Shown here piece by piece: positions 6,222-14,711 of a stretch of 22,773 bases of DNA; the first letter of the stretch is position 1, and each line of letters opens with the position of its first letter. Both the position numbers and the translations under genes were made by a program. Under the pieces are notes generated by a model. That model did not search any database. It saw only the letters and a list, made by a program, of their open reading frames with translations, and was not told the origin of the DNA. Origin of the DNA: Saprospiraceae bacterium (GTDB lineage: Bacteria > Bacteroidota > Bacteroidia > Bacteroidales > JAIPBB01); the NCBI GenBank assembly GCA_021739805.1, contig JAIPBB010000033.1, forward strand, positions 1 to 22,773, in the 5' to 3' direction.

Positions 6222-7070
6222 ATGAAACTTAGAATGTTTCTTCTGTCTCTATCCCTAATTATTTTCAGTTGCTCACAAAATCGTATAAAGGTTTTTAATA
6301 AAGTTCAAGTTAATAGAAATAATTATTCGCTCTATTTTATCAATATTGGGAACGATACATCAAAACAATTACAGCAAAAATATGATTACCCATTCTATAT
6401 TGATGATCAGAATGTTATAAAAGAGATGAGTGATGAATGGGTTTTAAATGTTAGAAACATCCCGGTAGAAAAAAAAATTATTTACAAAATTTTACTATTT
6501 GATAAAGATAAACTCATTCAAGAGGTTTGGCTAGATTCAAAATATAAAACAGCAATTTGGGGTGATGAGCTATTATTTTTTAGCGACACACTTTTAGATA
6601 AATATAAAAGTTATTTTAAAACATTATTTACAAAATCCGTAATATTTGAAAATGTAAATGAAGCGCGAGCATTTTATCAAAAATTAGAATACACGAATAT
6701 GCCATACTACTTGACAACAAGTGGTTATAAATATTGGTTAAAATATGATGGTAAATATACATTAAAAAGATTCAGTGATGAACTAAAACCAGAACGAAAT
6801 GTAGGGAAGATTAGACGAAAAATTACGGCTGATTTTACGAATCAAGAATTTGAATTGATAGATTACAATTTTAATACAACGAACGATACAATTTTTATCC
6901 AAATTTCTGCAGATTCATCGTATATAGATTTTATTCCCCCAAGATATTTCATTGTTGAAAATTATAAACAATACGATTCTATCTTAACAAAGATATACTA
7001 TCATAAAGCTGATTCAATAAATAAATTAATTAACATAAAAAATATTGAAAAAAGATTAAACAAAAGGTAA
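6222..7070 (+). CDS. Predicted lipoprotein, unknown function
   Basis: A 282-residue protein with a lipoprotein signal: hydrophobic residues 5-15 and lipobox IFSC with Cys17. GAGG about 9 bp upstream of ATG 6222 is a fair ribosome site. The mature part is rich in Lys, Asn, Tyr and Ile and shows no family motif I can name. The segment at residues about 135-185 (ENVNEARAFYQKLEYTN and following) looks helical. It is the only gene of cassette 5, starting 46 bp after the preceding R' core, which leaves little room for a promoter of its own. Very low G+C, as in the neighbouring envelope-protein cassettes. Confidence 0.7.
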   Translation: MKLRMFLLSLSLIIFSCSQNRIKVFNKVQVNRNNYSLYFINIGNDTSKQLQQKYDYPFYIDDQNVIKEMSDEWVLNVRNIPVEKKIIYKILLFDKDKLIQEVWLDSKYKTAIWGDELLFFSDTLLDKYKSYFKTLFTKSVIFENVNEARAFYQKLEYTNMPYYLTTSGYKYWLKYDGKYTLKRFSDELKPERNVGKIRRKITADFTNQEFELIDYNFNTTNDTIFIQISADSSYIDFIPPRYFIVENYKQYDSILTKIYYHKADSINKLINIKNIEKRLNKR

Positions 7071-7103
7071 ATTGTATACAATTAGTCGCTCAAGACTGAC
7101 CGC

Positions 7104-7124
7104 CCCCGATAAAGGAAATCGGGG
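7104..7124. repeat. Small hairpin in attC 5
   Basis: CCCCGAT and ATCGGGG form a perfect 7-bp stem around AAAGGAA. It is another of the small palindromes that make up the attC spacers here. Confidence 0.6.
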
Positions 7125-7210
7125 CAGGTAAAACAGTTTGAGTTTAGTGCAGTTTTTAAGTTTATGTTTTTCCCTGCAAAAAACTGCGGGGCAAGTTGTT
7201 CGGCATTTTG

Positions 7211-7230
7211 CCTGCCATCCGGTAGGCAGG
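7211..7230. repeat. CCTGCC palindromic repeat (variant)
   Basis: CCTGCCATCCGGTAGGCAGG, same family as 6134-6153 with two changed bases in the left arm. Confidence 0.7.
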
Positions 7231-7276
7231 GCTTAGCAGCAACAGAATAATGTATTGAAATCGGAGAAGAATATTT

Positions 7277-8020
7277 ATGAATACCAAACTTGAAATATTA
7301 TCATTTATATGTATTTTGATGTTTACTTCACATATGAATTTGTTTTCACAGAATAATAGTATTCTTGATACAACATCATCTGAAGAACATTCTTATCACA
7401 CTTTTAATATTTACTTAATTAACGGATATGCATTATCTTACGATTTATTTAAGAATAGTAATTCTTCAGTAAAAATCCATTTCGATTTATCAATGGATTA
7501 TAGCGAATTGGATTTGGAAGGTGATAATATAACTAATGATAATAATAATATACTGAACGAACCATATGATAGTTTCAAAGAAACCAAAAATATATCTATA
7601 TCATTAGCATCTTACTATACCTACAATATTTTCATTTCCGAACACGGAAATCTTTATATGGGTGGTGGTCCCTTTATTGGTTTCAATTCAGCAAAATCAT
7701 TCACAGATGATAAATTCAATATTGCATATGAGGTTGACGATTTGACTTACTTTAGGAAATCTTATTCATCATTACAAACTGAAGAGATATGGTCTCTTGG
7801 TATAACATTTATTTTAGGTATAAGAAGTAATATTACTGATAGAATTGGATTATTTGTTGAGTCACACTTCAATTTTGGCAATAAATGGATTAATACTAAA
7901 CAACATTGGGAAACTAATTATACTGATAATAGTTATAGAATAAATTCAAGTAATTCAAATGGAAGTGGGCTTTTTTACAAATATAATTTTGTGCGGGTTG
8001 GATTAAATATTACTATTTAA
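7277..8020 (+). CDS. Predicted secreted outer-membrane beta-barrel-like protein
   Basis: A 247-residue protein with a signal peptide (residues 1 to about 25, ending NLFSQ). The mature part alternates short amphipathic strands with polar loops: FNIYLINGYALSYDLF, then VKIHFDLSMDY, ISISLASYYTYNIF, LYMGGGPFIGFNS, WSLGITFILGIRSNI, IGLFVESHFNFG and a final FVRVGLNITI. A terminal strand ending in an aromatic or hydrophobic residue is typical of small outer-membrane barrels in Bacteroidota. Specific function is unknown. GGAG at 7263-7266 serves as the ribosome site. The gene lies about 30 bp after the presumed boundary of attC 5. Confidence 0.65.
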   Translation: MNTKLEILSFICILMFTSHMNLFSQNNSILDTTSSEEHSYHTFNIYLINGYALSYDLFKNSNSSVKIHFDLSMDYSELDLEGDNITNDNNNILNEPYDSFKETKNISISLASYYTYNIFISEHGNLYMGGGPFIGFNSAKSFTDDKFNIAYEVDDLTYFRKSYSSLQTEEIWSLGITFILGIRSNITDRIGLFVESHFNFGNKWINTKQHWETNYTDNSYRINSSNSNGSGLFYKYNFVRVGLNITI

Positions 8021-8030
8021 TAGAAAAACA

Positions 8031-8235
8031 AAATAACCAGATCCTCAACCCGCTTTTCTTAATTGCAGTTGTGGTTGAAAGTGATGGTTAATCAAAAAAA
8101 AACAAACATTGTTATTTAAGTTTTGTGAATAAATTAAAATTAGCCCGCCATGCTTGTCTGACAATTTAAGCATGGCTATAAATTACGGCATTTATGTATT
8201 ACCCGGCATCTCTATTATGGGCAACATTGTTAGGC
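8031..8235 (+). other. attC site 6
   Basis: R'' AAATAAC (8031-8037) and R' GTTAGGC (8229-8235); the latter is a perfect GTTRRRY. A perfect 9-bp hairpin, GCCATGCTT (8147-8155) with AAGCATGGC (8168-8176), lies inside. A 61-codon open frame starting at 8154 crosses this site and overlaps the next gene; it is not considered real. Confidence 0.7.
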
Positions 8236-8280
8236 TGATTTCAATACATTTTAATTTCTATAATTATATAAAGGGTAAAA

Positions 8281-9000
8281 ATGAGTTCAAAAAGAATAGT
8301 ATTCATCATATTTTTTCTTTTGGTAATACAGACCTATAGTCAATCCCTCTATTTTGGTCTCAGTAGTGGTATTAGTTCTGTTCAAGATAATAATTACTTT
8401 ACAAATAATTTAGGAGCTGCTGGTAAACACTATGTAAATGGTGCCGAATCGATATTTGGTGGTCTTAAATTCGGCAATGATGAATACCAATTTGCAATCA
8501 AAATGAAATATGGTTTTTCTGATATTCCATTTAGTTTATCAGCACAAATTCATTATATCCCACTGAGAGGTAGTCAGTCGGTAGATATATATAATAGTGT
8601 CTACAATCAAAATATTTTACAGGATGTTACTACGATGATTGATATATGGTCTCTACGAATAGGTGGTAGATATACTTATGAAGCAGATAAATTCAAGCCA
8701 TATACCACATTATCATTATTACTGAATTATTGGGGTGATACTTGGCTACAGTATGAATATTATGATAACATTAGTTTATGGCGAAATTATGAAAATGGAA
8801 TTAGGTATGGTCTAAATATGGGTGGTGGCATTGGATACGAGTTAGTTGAAAATATTGAATTAGAAATCGAAGTGAATTATAATTATATGAATCTATGGAA
8901 TCGAAGAGGAGCAAATCCAATTGATAAAATACATCCATCTGAGGAAGAAAAAATGAACACACTAAATTTTGAGTTATGTGTTTATTATAAATTACTTTGA
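8281..9000 (+). CDS. Predicted outer-membrane beta-barrel protein
   Basis: A 239-residue protein with a signal peptide (residues 1 to about 20, ending TYSQ) followed by at least eight amphipathic strands: LYFGLSSGISS, SIFGGLKFG, YQFAIKMKYGFS, FSLSAQIHYIP, IWSLRIGGRYTYE, KPYTTLSLLLNYWG, IRYGLNMGGGIGYELV, IELEIEVNYNYM and LNFELCVYYKLL. This matches the general look of Bacteroidota outer-membrane beta-barrel domain proteins. No substrate can be inferred. AAGGG (8272-8276) is the ribosome site. It is the only gene of cassette 7 and begins 45 bp after the R' core. Confidence 0.7.
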   Translation: MSSKRIVFIIFFLLVIQTYSQSLYFGLSSGISSVQDNNYFTNNLGAAGKHYVNGAESIFGGLKFGNDEYQFAIKMKYGFSDIPFSLSAQIHYIPLRGSQSVDIYNSVYNQNILQDVTTMIDIWSLRIGGRYTYEADKFKPYTTLSLLLNYWGDTWLQYEYYDNISLWRNYENGIRYGLNMGGGIGYELVENIELEIEVNYNYMNLWNRRGANPIDKIHPSEEEKMNTLNFELCVYYKLL

Positions 9001-9047
9001 GAAAAGTTTTATATAATTTATAAAGATTTACTATTTAACACCATAAC

Positions 9048-9205
9048 CAGCCAATGCCGATGACCCCTATTGAAAAAGGCTGAATTTGGGTTAAAAAAAG
9101 ATTTCTAAAATTTGAAGAAATTAAAAAACATAGATGTGATCATTTTCTTTTTGAATGCGGCTATGCCGTTACTTTGAAAAGACAAGGTCTTTGCAGGTCA
9201 GGCAT
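9048..9205 (+). repeat. Type A attC module, copy 2
   Basis: Shares AGCCAATGCCGATGACC, GGCTGAATTTGGGTTAAAAA, AGATTTCTAAAATTTGAA, GATCATTTTCTTTTTGAATG, GCGGCTATGCCGTT and TTTGAAAAGACAA with copy 3 (11703), and most of these with copy 1 (3530). GGCTATGCCGTT is a small extra hairpin absent from copy 1. Confidence 0.75.
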
Positions 9206-9240
9206 ATAGTTAGTTAGTCGTAAAACCCCGACGAGCTGCG

Positions 9241-9260
9241 CCTGCCTGTCGGTAGGCAGG
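9241..9260. repeat. CCTGCC palindromic repeat (variant)
   Basis: CCTGCCTGTCGGTAGGCAGG, one base different from the copy at 6134-6153, located near the R' end of attC 7. Confidence 0.75.
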
Positions 9261-9318
9261 ATTTAGCAGCGTCGCCGTTAGGTGTAATAAATTTATTAAA
9301 CATTTAATTTTGGAAATT

Positions 9319-10338
9319 ATGTCAAAAAATATTAGAACAAAAATCTTTTGGATTATTTTGTTAATCCTTACTTTTATGATCATTGGATCTTTTATAAGGA
9401 CTAATATTGACGGTTACGAGAGGGCAATGTTTAATGAAATGATCGAAGGTGAAGCACATAAACCGTTCGTCTATAGAATGCTTGCACCAACAATAGTGCG
9501 AACAATTTCAGCTATATTACCGGCAAACTTTGTGAGAGATATAAATAATTGGGGAGTTGATAATTTAACATTCTTGACATCCGGTACGAATAATATTAAA
9601 CTTGTTTATTTTATAATATCAGTTGGATTGTGGTATTTCTCAATAATTGGATTCGCACTGGTATTGAAGAGATTGGCATTATATTATTATCCTCAAAGTA
9701 TCAACCTGTCATTTATTCTACCTTTAGTAGCGGTCGCCGGTCTCCCCATCTTTTTTAAATATTACAGTTATATTTACGATTTTACACATCTCTTTTTATT
9801 TACATTAAGTTTGTATTTGATGTCGAAGTCTTCATGGAAGATGTATTTATTCATATTTTGTCTTACCACACTTAACAAGGAAACGTCTGTATTATTGATC
9901 CTGATCTTTATTCTTCATTACAAAGAAGCTTTATCGAAGTTAGAATTTAATAGATTATTATTAACTCAGGTTTCATTTTTTCTAATTATCAAAGTATTTC
10001 TTACCATATATTATGCGGGTAATCCTGGCTCAGTAATTGAATTTCACGTAGTTCATAATCTTAAATTAGAAGCATATTCGATCTCTCAATTTGTAACACT
10101 AATAATAATAGGTATTGCAGTTGCACATGACTGGAAGGCTAAACCGCTATTTTTAAAGAGATCATTTTCTATTATAATCCCTTTGTTAATTCTTACATTC
10201 TTTTTGGGATTTTTAGATGAGTATAGGGATTACTATGAATTATATCCAATAATTTTACTTTTAATTTCACATTCAGCATTGCAAATATTTAAGATTCATA
10301 ATAAATCAACAATTACACCCAACAAGGACCTGTGTTAA
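9319..10338 (+). CDS. Multi-pass inner-membrane protein, unknown function
   Basis: A 339-residue protein from ATG 9319; an in-frame TTG at 9310 is a weaker start. About nine hydrophobic helices are visible: residues near 8-28, 95-118, 133-150, 152-172, 177-200, 212-232, 245-265, 275-295 and 305-322. EAHKPFVYRMLAPTIVRTI in the first periplasmic loop and TTLNKETSVLLILIFIL in the middle recall uncharacterised bacterial membrane proteins of the glycosyltransferase-like or EpsG-like type, but I cannot place it in a named family. The last residues (TPNKDLC) are encoded inside the R'' of attC 8 and beyond, so the original C-terminus may have been changed by the insertion there. Confidence 0.7.
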   Translation: MSKNIRTKIFWIILLILTFMIIGSFIRTNIDGYERAMFNEMIEGEAHKPFVYRMLAPTIVRTISAILPANFVRDINNWGVDNLTFLTSGTNNIKLVYFIISVGLWYFSIIGFALVLKRLALYYYPQSINLSFILPLVAVAGLPIFFKYYSYIYDFTHLFLFTLSLYLMSKSSWKMYLFIFCLTTLNKETSVLLILIFILHYKEALSKLEFNRLLLTQVSFFLIIKVFLTIYYAGNPGSVIEFHVVHNLKLEAYSISQFVTLIIIGIAVAHDWKAKPLFLKRSFSIIIPLLILTFFLGFLDEYRDYYELYPIILLLISHSALQIFKIHNKSTITPNKDLC

Positions 10339-10711
10339 AAATCAACTATAAAATACAGAAAAATTTCAAAGAGCATTAAAACAAAACGTTTGTTTTGATT
10401 GGTTTACTGATTACCATAATTTGGGATATCAATTGATTCTTTTTTCCATAAGGTATTAATTAGAAGAAGCAGTTTCCTAGCTATGGCAATTAAAGCAGCT
10501 TTTTTATTTTTTGATTATGCATACAAGCCACTCAACCGGACATCGTTTTTCAAAGTGGCATTTGCGTAGTTCTTTAGTTTATTGAAATAAATAAAATTGT
10601 AGCAACCGGCTTGTATCAAGCAATTTACAAACTTGTTGCATAAACTTTAGCGTAGTATTTTTAATCGGCATTCCTTTTTTGGGGCGCCGGCTAGTTGCAA
10701 CGCGGTTATAC
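10317..10711 (+). other. attC site 8, interrupted by an IS remnant
   Basis: R'' is ACCCAAC at 10317-10323. Its extended form (reverse complement GTTGGGTGTAATT) matches the start of this cassette (GTTAGGTGTAATA, 9277 onward) at all but two of the 13 positions. R' is GTTATAC at 10705-10711. The 395-bp interval contains an IS110-type transposase remnant (10404-10514), then a second attC-like left arm, GCATACAAGCCACTCAACCGG (about 10519-10539). I see no gene in 10540-10704. Confidence 0.6.
10404..10514 (-). pseudogene. C-terminal remnant of an IS110-family transposase
   Basis: Read on the minus strand, 36 codons give SKNKKAALIAIARKLLLLIN followed by TLWKKESIDIPNYGNQ and a stop (10404-10406). The pattern (K)KAAxxAxxRKLLxxxxxLWK, followed by an NYG-like tail, is the typical end of IS110/IS1111-type transposases of Bacteroidota. 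Another stop (10515-10517) precedes it, so only the 3' stub remains. IS1111-type elements are known to insert into attC sites, which fits its position inside attC 8. Confidence 0.6.
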
Positions 10712-10759
10712 TTACTCAATTGTTTTATTGTTTAATATAATTGAAATTACGTGAGAAAA

Positions 10760-11680
10760 ATGAAAAAATTAAAATTAATTTTGGTTCTAATTGCACTGTT
10801 ATTTTTGTCTGCTAACCCAAGTATCGCACAATACAAATTGAATATTGGTAATTTCTGGGTTTACTCAACTGAATATCAGGAATATCGGATTGCCGTAATT
10901 GATACAGCAACCTTTTTTGATTCAGTTCATTTTTTTGAAGTATATAGAGATGTATCTAGTTTATCAAAATCTACATCCGGTAATTCCTCTCAATATTACA
11001 TCCGGAAAAAAAATGATGATTTTTATGAACGCCTGAATATTAACCATAATACAAATGATACAGTTGTAACTGATGACGTTTTTTATAAATACAATGCTCA
11101 ATTAGGAGATAAATGGATATATCGCATTGCATACTATGAAGATAGTACTGTTGTTGATACAAGTTGGTCAGAAGTTATAGATGTTTTCGAAGGTTATCAA
11201 TTCGGAGAATGGAGAATAATAAAAAAGATTCATTATTACTCTGAGCATCCACAAGTTCCATTGGATTTTCACAAATATTTTTGTGATGATTTTGGAGAGT
11301 TGTCTGAAGAAAATTATATTGAAGTAGTTTCTTGGTTAAAAGGTTGTTATATTGATGGCGTTGCTTACGGTGATACATCGTTTATAACTGTTAGCGTAAC
11401 TGATGATTTATTTCCAAATGAATTTTATCTTTTACAAAATTATCCCAACCCTTTTAATCCATCTACTAATATTGAATTTACAATGCCTGAAAGTGAATTT
11501 GTAGAATTAAGTATTTTTAATACTCTTGGGCAAAAGGTGAAAACATTGATAAATGATGTTGTATCAAGTGGTTATCACAATATAAAGTTTAAGGGTGAGA
11601 ACTTATCAAGCGGAATATACTATTATCAAATTAAGACCAAAGATATAAGTGAAGTTAAGAAAATGCTACTGTTAAGATAA
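10760..11680 (+). CDS. T9SS-exported secreted protein, unknown function
   Basis: A 306-residue protein from ATG 10760, 9 bp after an in-frame GTG that is less likely. The signal peptide covers residues 1 to about 24 (hydrophobic LILVLIALLFL, ending SIAQ). The middle (residues about 25-210) starts YKLNIGNFWVYST and contains YNAQLGDKWIYRIAYYEDST; this N-terminal domain recurs in secreted Ignavibacteria-type proteins, but its role is unknown to me. Residues about 215-306 are a type IX sorting domain with QNYPNPFNPSTNI, LSIFNTLGQKVKTL and GIYYYQIKT, ending KKMLLLR. The protein is expected to cross the outer membrane through T9SS. It is the second cassette in the window to carry a T9SS substrate. 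Confidence 0.8.
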   Translation: MKKLKLILVLIALLFLSANPSIAQYKLNIGNFWVYSTEYQEYRIAVIDTATFFDSVHFFEVYRDVSSLSKSTSGNSSQYYIRKKNDDFYERLNINHNTNDTVVTDDVFYKYNAQLGDKWIYRIAYYEDSTVVDTSWSEVIDVFEGYQFGEWRIIKKIHYYSEHPQVPLDFHKYFCDDFGELSEENYIEVVSWLKGCYIDGVAYGDTSFITVSVTDDLFPNEFYLLQNYPNPFNPSTNIEFTMPESEFVELSIFNTLGQKVKTLINDVVSSGYHNIKFKGENLSSGIYYYQIKTKDISEVKKMLLLR

Positions 11681-11695
11681 AGTAAGTATATCCAG

Positions 11696-11928
11696 CCAAT
11701 GCCGATGACCACAGTTGAAATAGACTGGATTTGAGTTAGGTTATAAAAAAGATTTCTAAAATTTGAAATAATTAAAAAACATAGACGTGATCATTTTCTT
11801 TTTGAATGCGGCTATGCCGTTGCTTTGAAAAGACAAAGTATTTGTGGGGCACTCACCTGATGCCATTTCCGTACTTACAGACCGCGGGTGGCTGTGCTTA
11901 GTTAAGCGGCATCATTATAACGTTAAAT
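11696..11928 (+). other. attC site 9
   Basis: R'' is GTATATC (11696-11702), with AGTAAGTATA (11691-11700) exactly complementary to TATACTTACT at the cassette start (10707-10716). The R' is probably ATTATAACGTT (11914-11924), a GTTATAAC-type core with G changed to A; GTTAAAT (11922-11928) and GTTAAGC (11901-11907) also fit GTTRRRY. Type A copy 3 occupies the left two thirds. Confidence 0.65.
11703..11850 (+). repeat. Type A attC module, copy 3
   Basis: Nearly the same order of blocks as copy 2 (9048): AGCCAATGCCGATGACC, AGATTTCTAAAATTTGAA, GATCATTTTCTTTTTGAATG, CGGCTATGCCGTTGCTTTG and AAAAGACAA. After this the right arm differs (GGGGCACTCACCTGATGCC). Right arms are thus exchangeable between sites. 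Confidence 0.75.
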
Positions 11929-12093
11929 AAATTATCAGCATCATAAATAAATATTGTTCATTATATTGTAAATTATGACAAAAAAATACTTATCAAATTT
12001 ATTCAAGACCTATCAAAAAGGCGATGCAAGAGAAGAATCTTATTACAAACATCTTGCGGATTTTATTACAGTTTATTCCGAAGCTGAGCGGAA

Positions 12094-12114
12094 CCTGCCT
12101 GCCGGAAAGGCAGG
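12094..12114. repeat. In-frame CCTGCC palindrome in the R-M gene, copy 1
   Basis: A 21-bp element, CCTGCCTGCCGG followed by AAAGGCAGG, read as LPAGKAG after residue 40 (ERN|LPAGKAG|KKID). Its length is a multiple of 3 and it adds seven residues to a variable region before the catalytic Asp. It is identical to the copy at 12184 and related to the repeats in attC sites 4, 5 and 7. Confidence 0.8.
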
Positions 12115-12183
12115 AAAGAAAATTGATGTAACTATTCTCCCTAAAAAAACAGAAGCCGGGAATCCCGATTTTAGAATTTGGGA

Positions 12184-12204
12184 CCTGCCTGCCGGAAAGG
12201 CAGG
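12184..12204. repeat. In-frame CCTGCC palindrome in the R-M gene, copy 2
   Basis: Identical to 12094-12114, exactly 90 bp later and in the same reading phase, again read LPAGKAG (RIWD|LPAGKAG|GIQKI). It sits in the loop between the catalytic Asp65 and the Glu87-x-Lys89 motif of the nuclease. Confidence 0.8.
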
Positions 12205-13855
12205 CGGTATACAAAAAATAATAGGTTACATCGAAGCTAAAGATTTAGGTGTTGACCTTGACAGAATTGAAGACAGCGAACAACTTGAAAGATATTTATC
12301 AACTTTTCCGAATGTAATTTTAACAAACTTCACGGAATTTCGTTTATACAGAAACGGAGACCGAATTGATAAAATATCAATCGCTCGCCCATTTGTTATT
12401 AAAAAACTCTCCACAGTTCCGCCTCTTGAAAATGAAGATAAGCTATTTGAACTGCTCGAAAGATTTTTAGACTTCTCACTTCCAAAAACTTACACCGCTA
12501 AAACTCTTGCCGTTGAACTTGCAAAAAGAACTAAGTTTCTGAAAGATGAAATTGTTAGCGAAGAATTAAAACTCGGCACAAAATCAATTCACGGTTTTTA
12601 TGATGTCTTTAAAGAGTTTTTAATTGCAGGAATAAATGAAAGTGAATTTGCCGATCTTTATTCGCAGACAATTACATACGGTTTGTTTGCCGCTCGCCTC
12701 CGTGCTGAGAAAGACTTTAACAGGAAGCTGGCTTATTCATACATTCCAAAATCAATCGGAATATTAAGAGATGTTTTCAAGTTTATTTCTTTGGAAGACT
12801 TGCCTCAGCAAATGGAAGTTATTATAGATGATATTGCGGAAGTCCTTAATGCTGCAGACGCAAAGAAGATTCTTGATCAATATTACCACGAAGGAAAAAG
12901 GAGCGACCCGGTTTTACATTTTTACGAAACATTCCTTTCTGTTTATGATCCCAAGACAAGAGAAAAGCGAGGTGTTTATTATACGCCCGAACCGGTTGTT
13001 TCTTTTATAGTCCGATCTCTCCATCAGATTCTAAAAGATAAATTCAATATTTCAGACGGGCTCGCTTCAAAGAATGTAACTTTGCTCGACCCCGCTGGCG
13101 GAACACTCGGCTTTTTGGCAAAAGCAATTGAAACAGCCATTGAAGAATTTGAAAGCAAATACGGAAAAGGCGCGGTTAAAACTTTTCTAAAAGATCAGAT
13201 TCTGCAGAATTATTATGCGTTTGAATTGATGATGGCTCCTTATGCAATCGGGCATATGAAAATGTCTTTCCTTTTGGAAGAACTTGGCTACAGGATGGAA
13301 GATGATGAGCGTGTAAAATATTATTTGACCAACACTCTCGAAATGGAAAAGCTTGATGAATCTAAATTTCCCGGAATGTCATCACTCTCACATGAAAGTC
13401 ACGAAGCCGGAAAAGTAAAAAAGCGAGTCCCAATTCTTGTAGTACTTGGTAATCCACCTTACTCCGGGCATTCTTCAAATACCGGAGAATGGATCTCTGA
13501 TGTAATTAAAGAATATTATCAAGTTGACGGTAAACCGCTTGGTCAAAAAATCCCAAATGGCTTCAAGATGATTATGTTAAGTTCATCCGATTTTCACAAT
13601 GGAAGATTGATGAAGCAGGAGAAGGCGTACTTGGCTTAATTACAAATCACAGTTATCTCGACAATCCAACTTTTAGAGGTATGCGCCAATTATTAATGAA
13701 CAGCTTTGATGAGATTTATATTCTCGATTTGCATGGCAACAGTCTAAAGAAAGAAAAAGCTCCCGGCAGCGGCAAAGACGAAAATGTTTTTGATATTCAG
13801 CAGGGTGTTGCTATTTGTTTTATGATTAAGTATAAAAAGAGTTAGGGAGTAATTA

Positions 13856-14703
13856 ATGAATGAGAAAAATTCGTTAGCTGTTTTTGAGACTTTCAAAATT
13901 CGTCGACATTACGATGAAGAAAAGGAAGTTTGGTACTTTTCGGTAATTGATATTGTTGCTGCTTTAACTGATCAATTAAATTACCAGACCGCAAGGAAAT
14001 ATTGGAATAAACTGAAAGAAAGACTAAAAAGGGAAGGAAGTGAACTGGTGACAAATTGTCACCAGTTGAAAATGTTGGCTCAAGATGGAAAAATGAGGGA
14101 GACTGATGTTGCAGATGTTGAAACAATTCTACGGTTGGTTCAATCGGTACCAAGCAAAAAAGCGGAACCAATAAAACTATGGCTTGCTAAAGTTGGTTAC
14201 GAAAGATTGGATGAAATGAATGATCCTGAAAAAGCGTTGAACCGTTCCCGCGAATATTGGAGAAAGTATGGCAGAAGTGAAAAATGGATTCAGCAAAGAA
14301 TGCTTAGTCAAGAAACCAGAAATAAACTTACAGATTATTGGAGCGAGCACGGTGTTGAAAAGAAAGATGAATTTGCTATACTTACAAGTATTATTCATAA
14401 AGAATGGACTGATTTAACTGTAAAAGAACATAAAAATTTGAAAGGATTAAAACTCAAAATCTGCGTGACCATATGAGCGAGGCTGAATTAATTTTCACAG
14501 CACTTGCGGAACTTTCAACAAGACAAATAGCAGAAGTTGAAAAAGCTGAAGGCTTTGAAGAAAATAAACCACCGGCAAAGAAAGGCGGCAAGATTGCTAA
14601 AGACGCAAAAAAAGCCCTTGAACAAAAAACCGGAAAAAATGTAATTACCGGAGATAATTTTTTACCGCCAGAGAAAACTAAAAAAACGATTAACAAAAAA
14701 TAG
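13856..14703 (+). pseudogene. Bro-N family (phage antirepressor-like) protein, frameshifted
   Basis: Residues 1 to about 115 are a Bro-N domain (FKIRRHYDEEKEVWYFSVID, then LTDQLNYQTARKYWNKLKER, HQLKMLAQDGKMRETDVADV and KAEPIKLWLAKVGYERLDEM). The family's C-terminal half follows (EWTDLTVKEHKNLKGLK). The frame then breaks at the A-run 14449-14452 and ends at 14476. One frame over, the expected continuation TQNLRDHMSEAELIFTALAE, FEENKPPAKKGGKIAKDAKK and LEQKTGKNVITGDNFL runs to a TAG at 14701-14703. One lost A explains it; the joined protein is about 282 residues. GGGAG (13845-13849) overlaps the stop of the upstream R-M fragment. Bro-N proteins bind DNA and occur in phages and near R-M loci. 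Here the gene sits between the two halves of one R-M enzyme. Confidence 0.8.
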
Positions 14704-14711
14704 AAATTATT

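Larger units (their letters stand above)
7073..7250 (+). other. attC site 5 (degenerate)
   Basis: TTGTATACAATT at 7073-7084 resembles the complement of the cassette start GTTATACACAAT (6170-6181), with a 2-bp gap. The R' end is poor: GCAACAGAATAATG around 7239-7252 has no GTT core. Inside are a CCCCGAT/ATCGGGG hairpin (7104-7124) and a CCTGCC palindrome (7211-7230). The site may be inactive. Confidence 0.4.
9041..9283 (+). other. attC site 7
   Basis: R'' CCATAAC (9041-9047) and R' GTTAGGT (9277-9283, perfect GTTRRRY). It contains type A copy 2 (9048-9205) and a CCTGCC palindrome (9241-9260). The cassette it closes starts GTTAGGC, which is not an extended match to this R''. Confidence 0.7.
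11975..13845 (+). pseudogene. Restriction-modification enzyme, N-terminal part (nuclease + N6-adenine methylase), frameshifted
   Basis: The open frame from 11975 runs to 13639. Homology then continues one frame over (LITNHSYLDNPTFRGMRQLL, then DEIYILDLHGNSLKKE and FDIQQGVAICFMIKYKKS) to a TAG at 13843-13845. One A lost from the run at 13545-13550 explains the shift (GQKNPKW restored). Residues 1-100 are a PD-(D/E)xK-type nuclease: NPDF with Asp65, then IEAK with Glu87 and Lys89. Further on are GVYYTPEPVV (from 333), methylase motif I DPAGG (Asp372) and motif IV NPPY (493-496). The architecture is that of single-chain enzymes annotated as type ISP/IIG (about 1000 residues), which cut and methylate adenine. 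Target recognition is encoded separately at 14712-16043. Two identical palindromes are inserted in frame (12094, 12184). Confidence 0.82.

Noticed and set aside
8154..8339. 61-codon + strand frame overlapping the gene at 8281
   Set aside because: Begins inside the attC 6 hairpin and overlaps a clear signal-peptide gene in another frame.
9284..9312. TAATTTTG (9305-9312) as a -7 promoter box for the membrane-protein cassette
   Set aside because: Fits TAnnTTTG, but there is no TTG element 19-21 bp upstream, and chance matches are common in AT-rich DNA.
14473..14703. Separate 76-residue gene after the Bro-N gene
   Set aside because: Its residues are the normal C-terminus of the Bro-N protein; the ATG is an internal methionine exposed by a frameshift.
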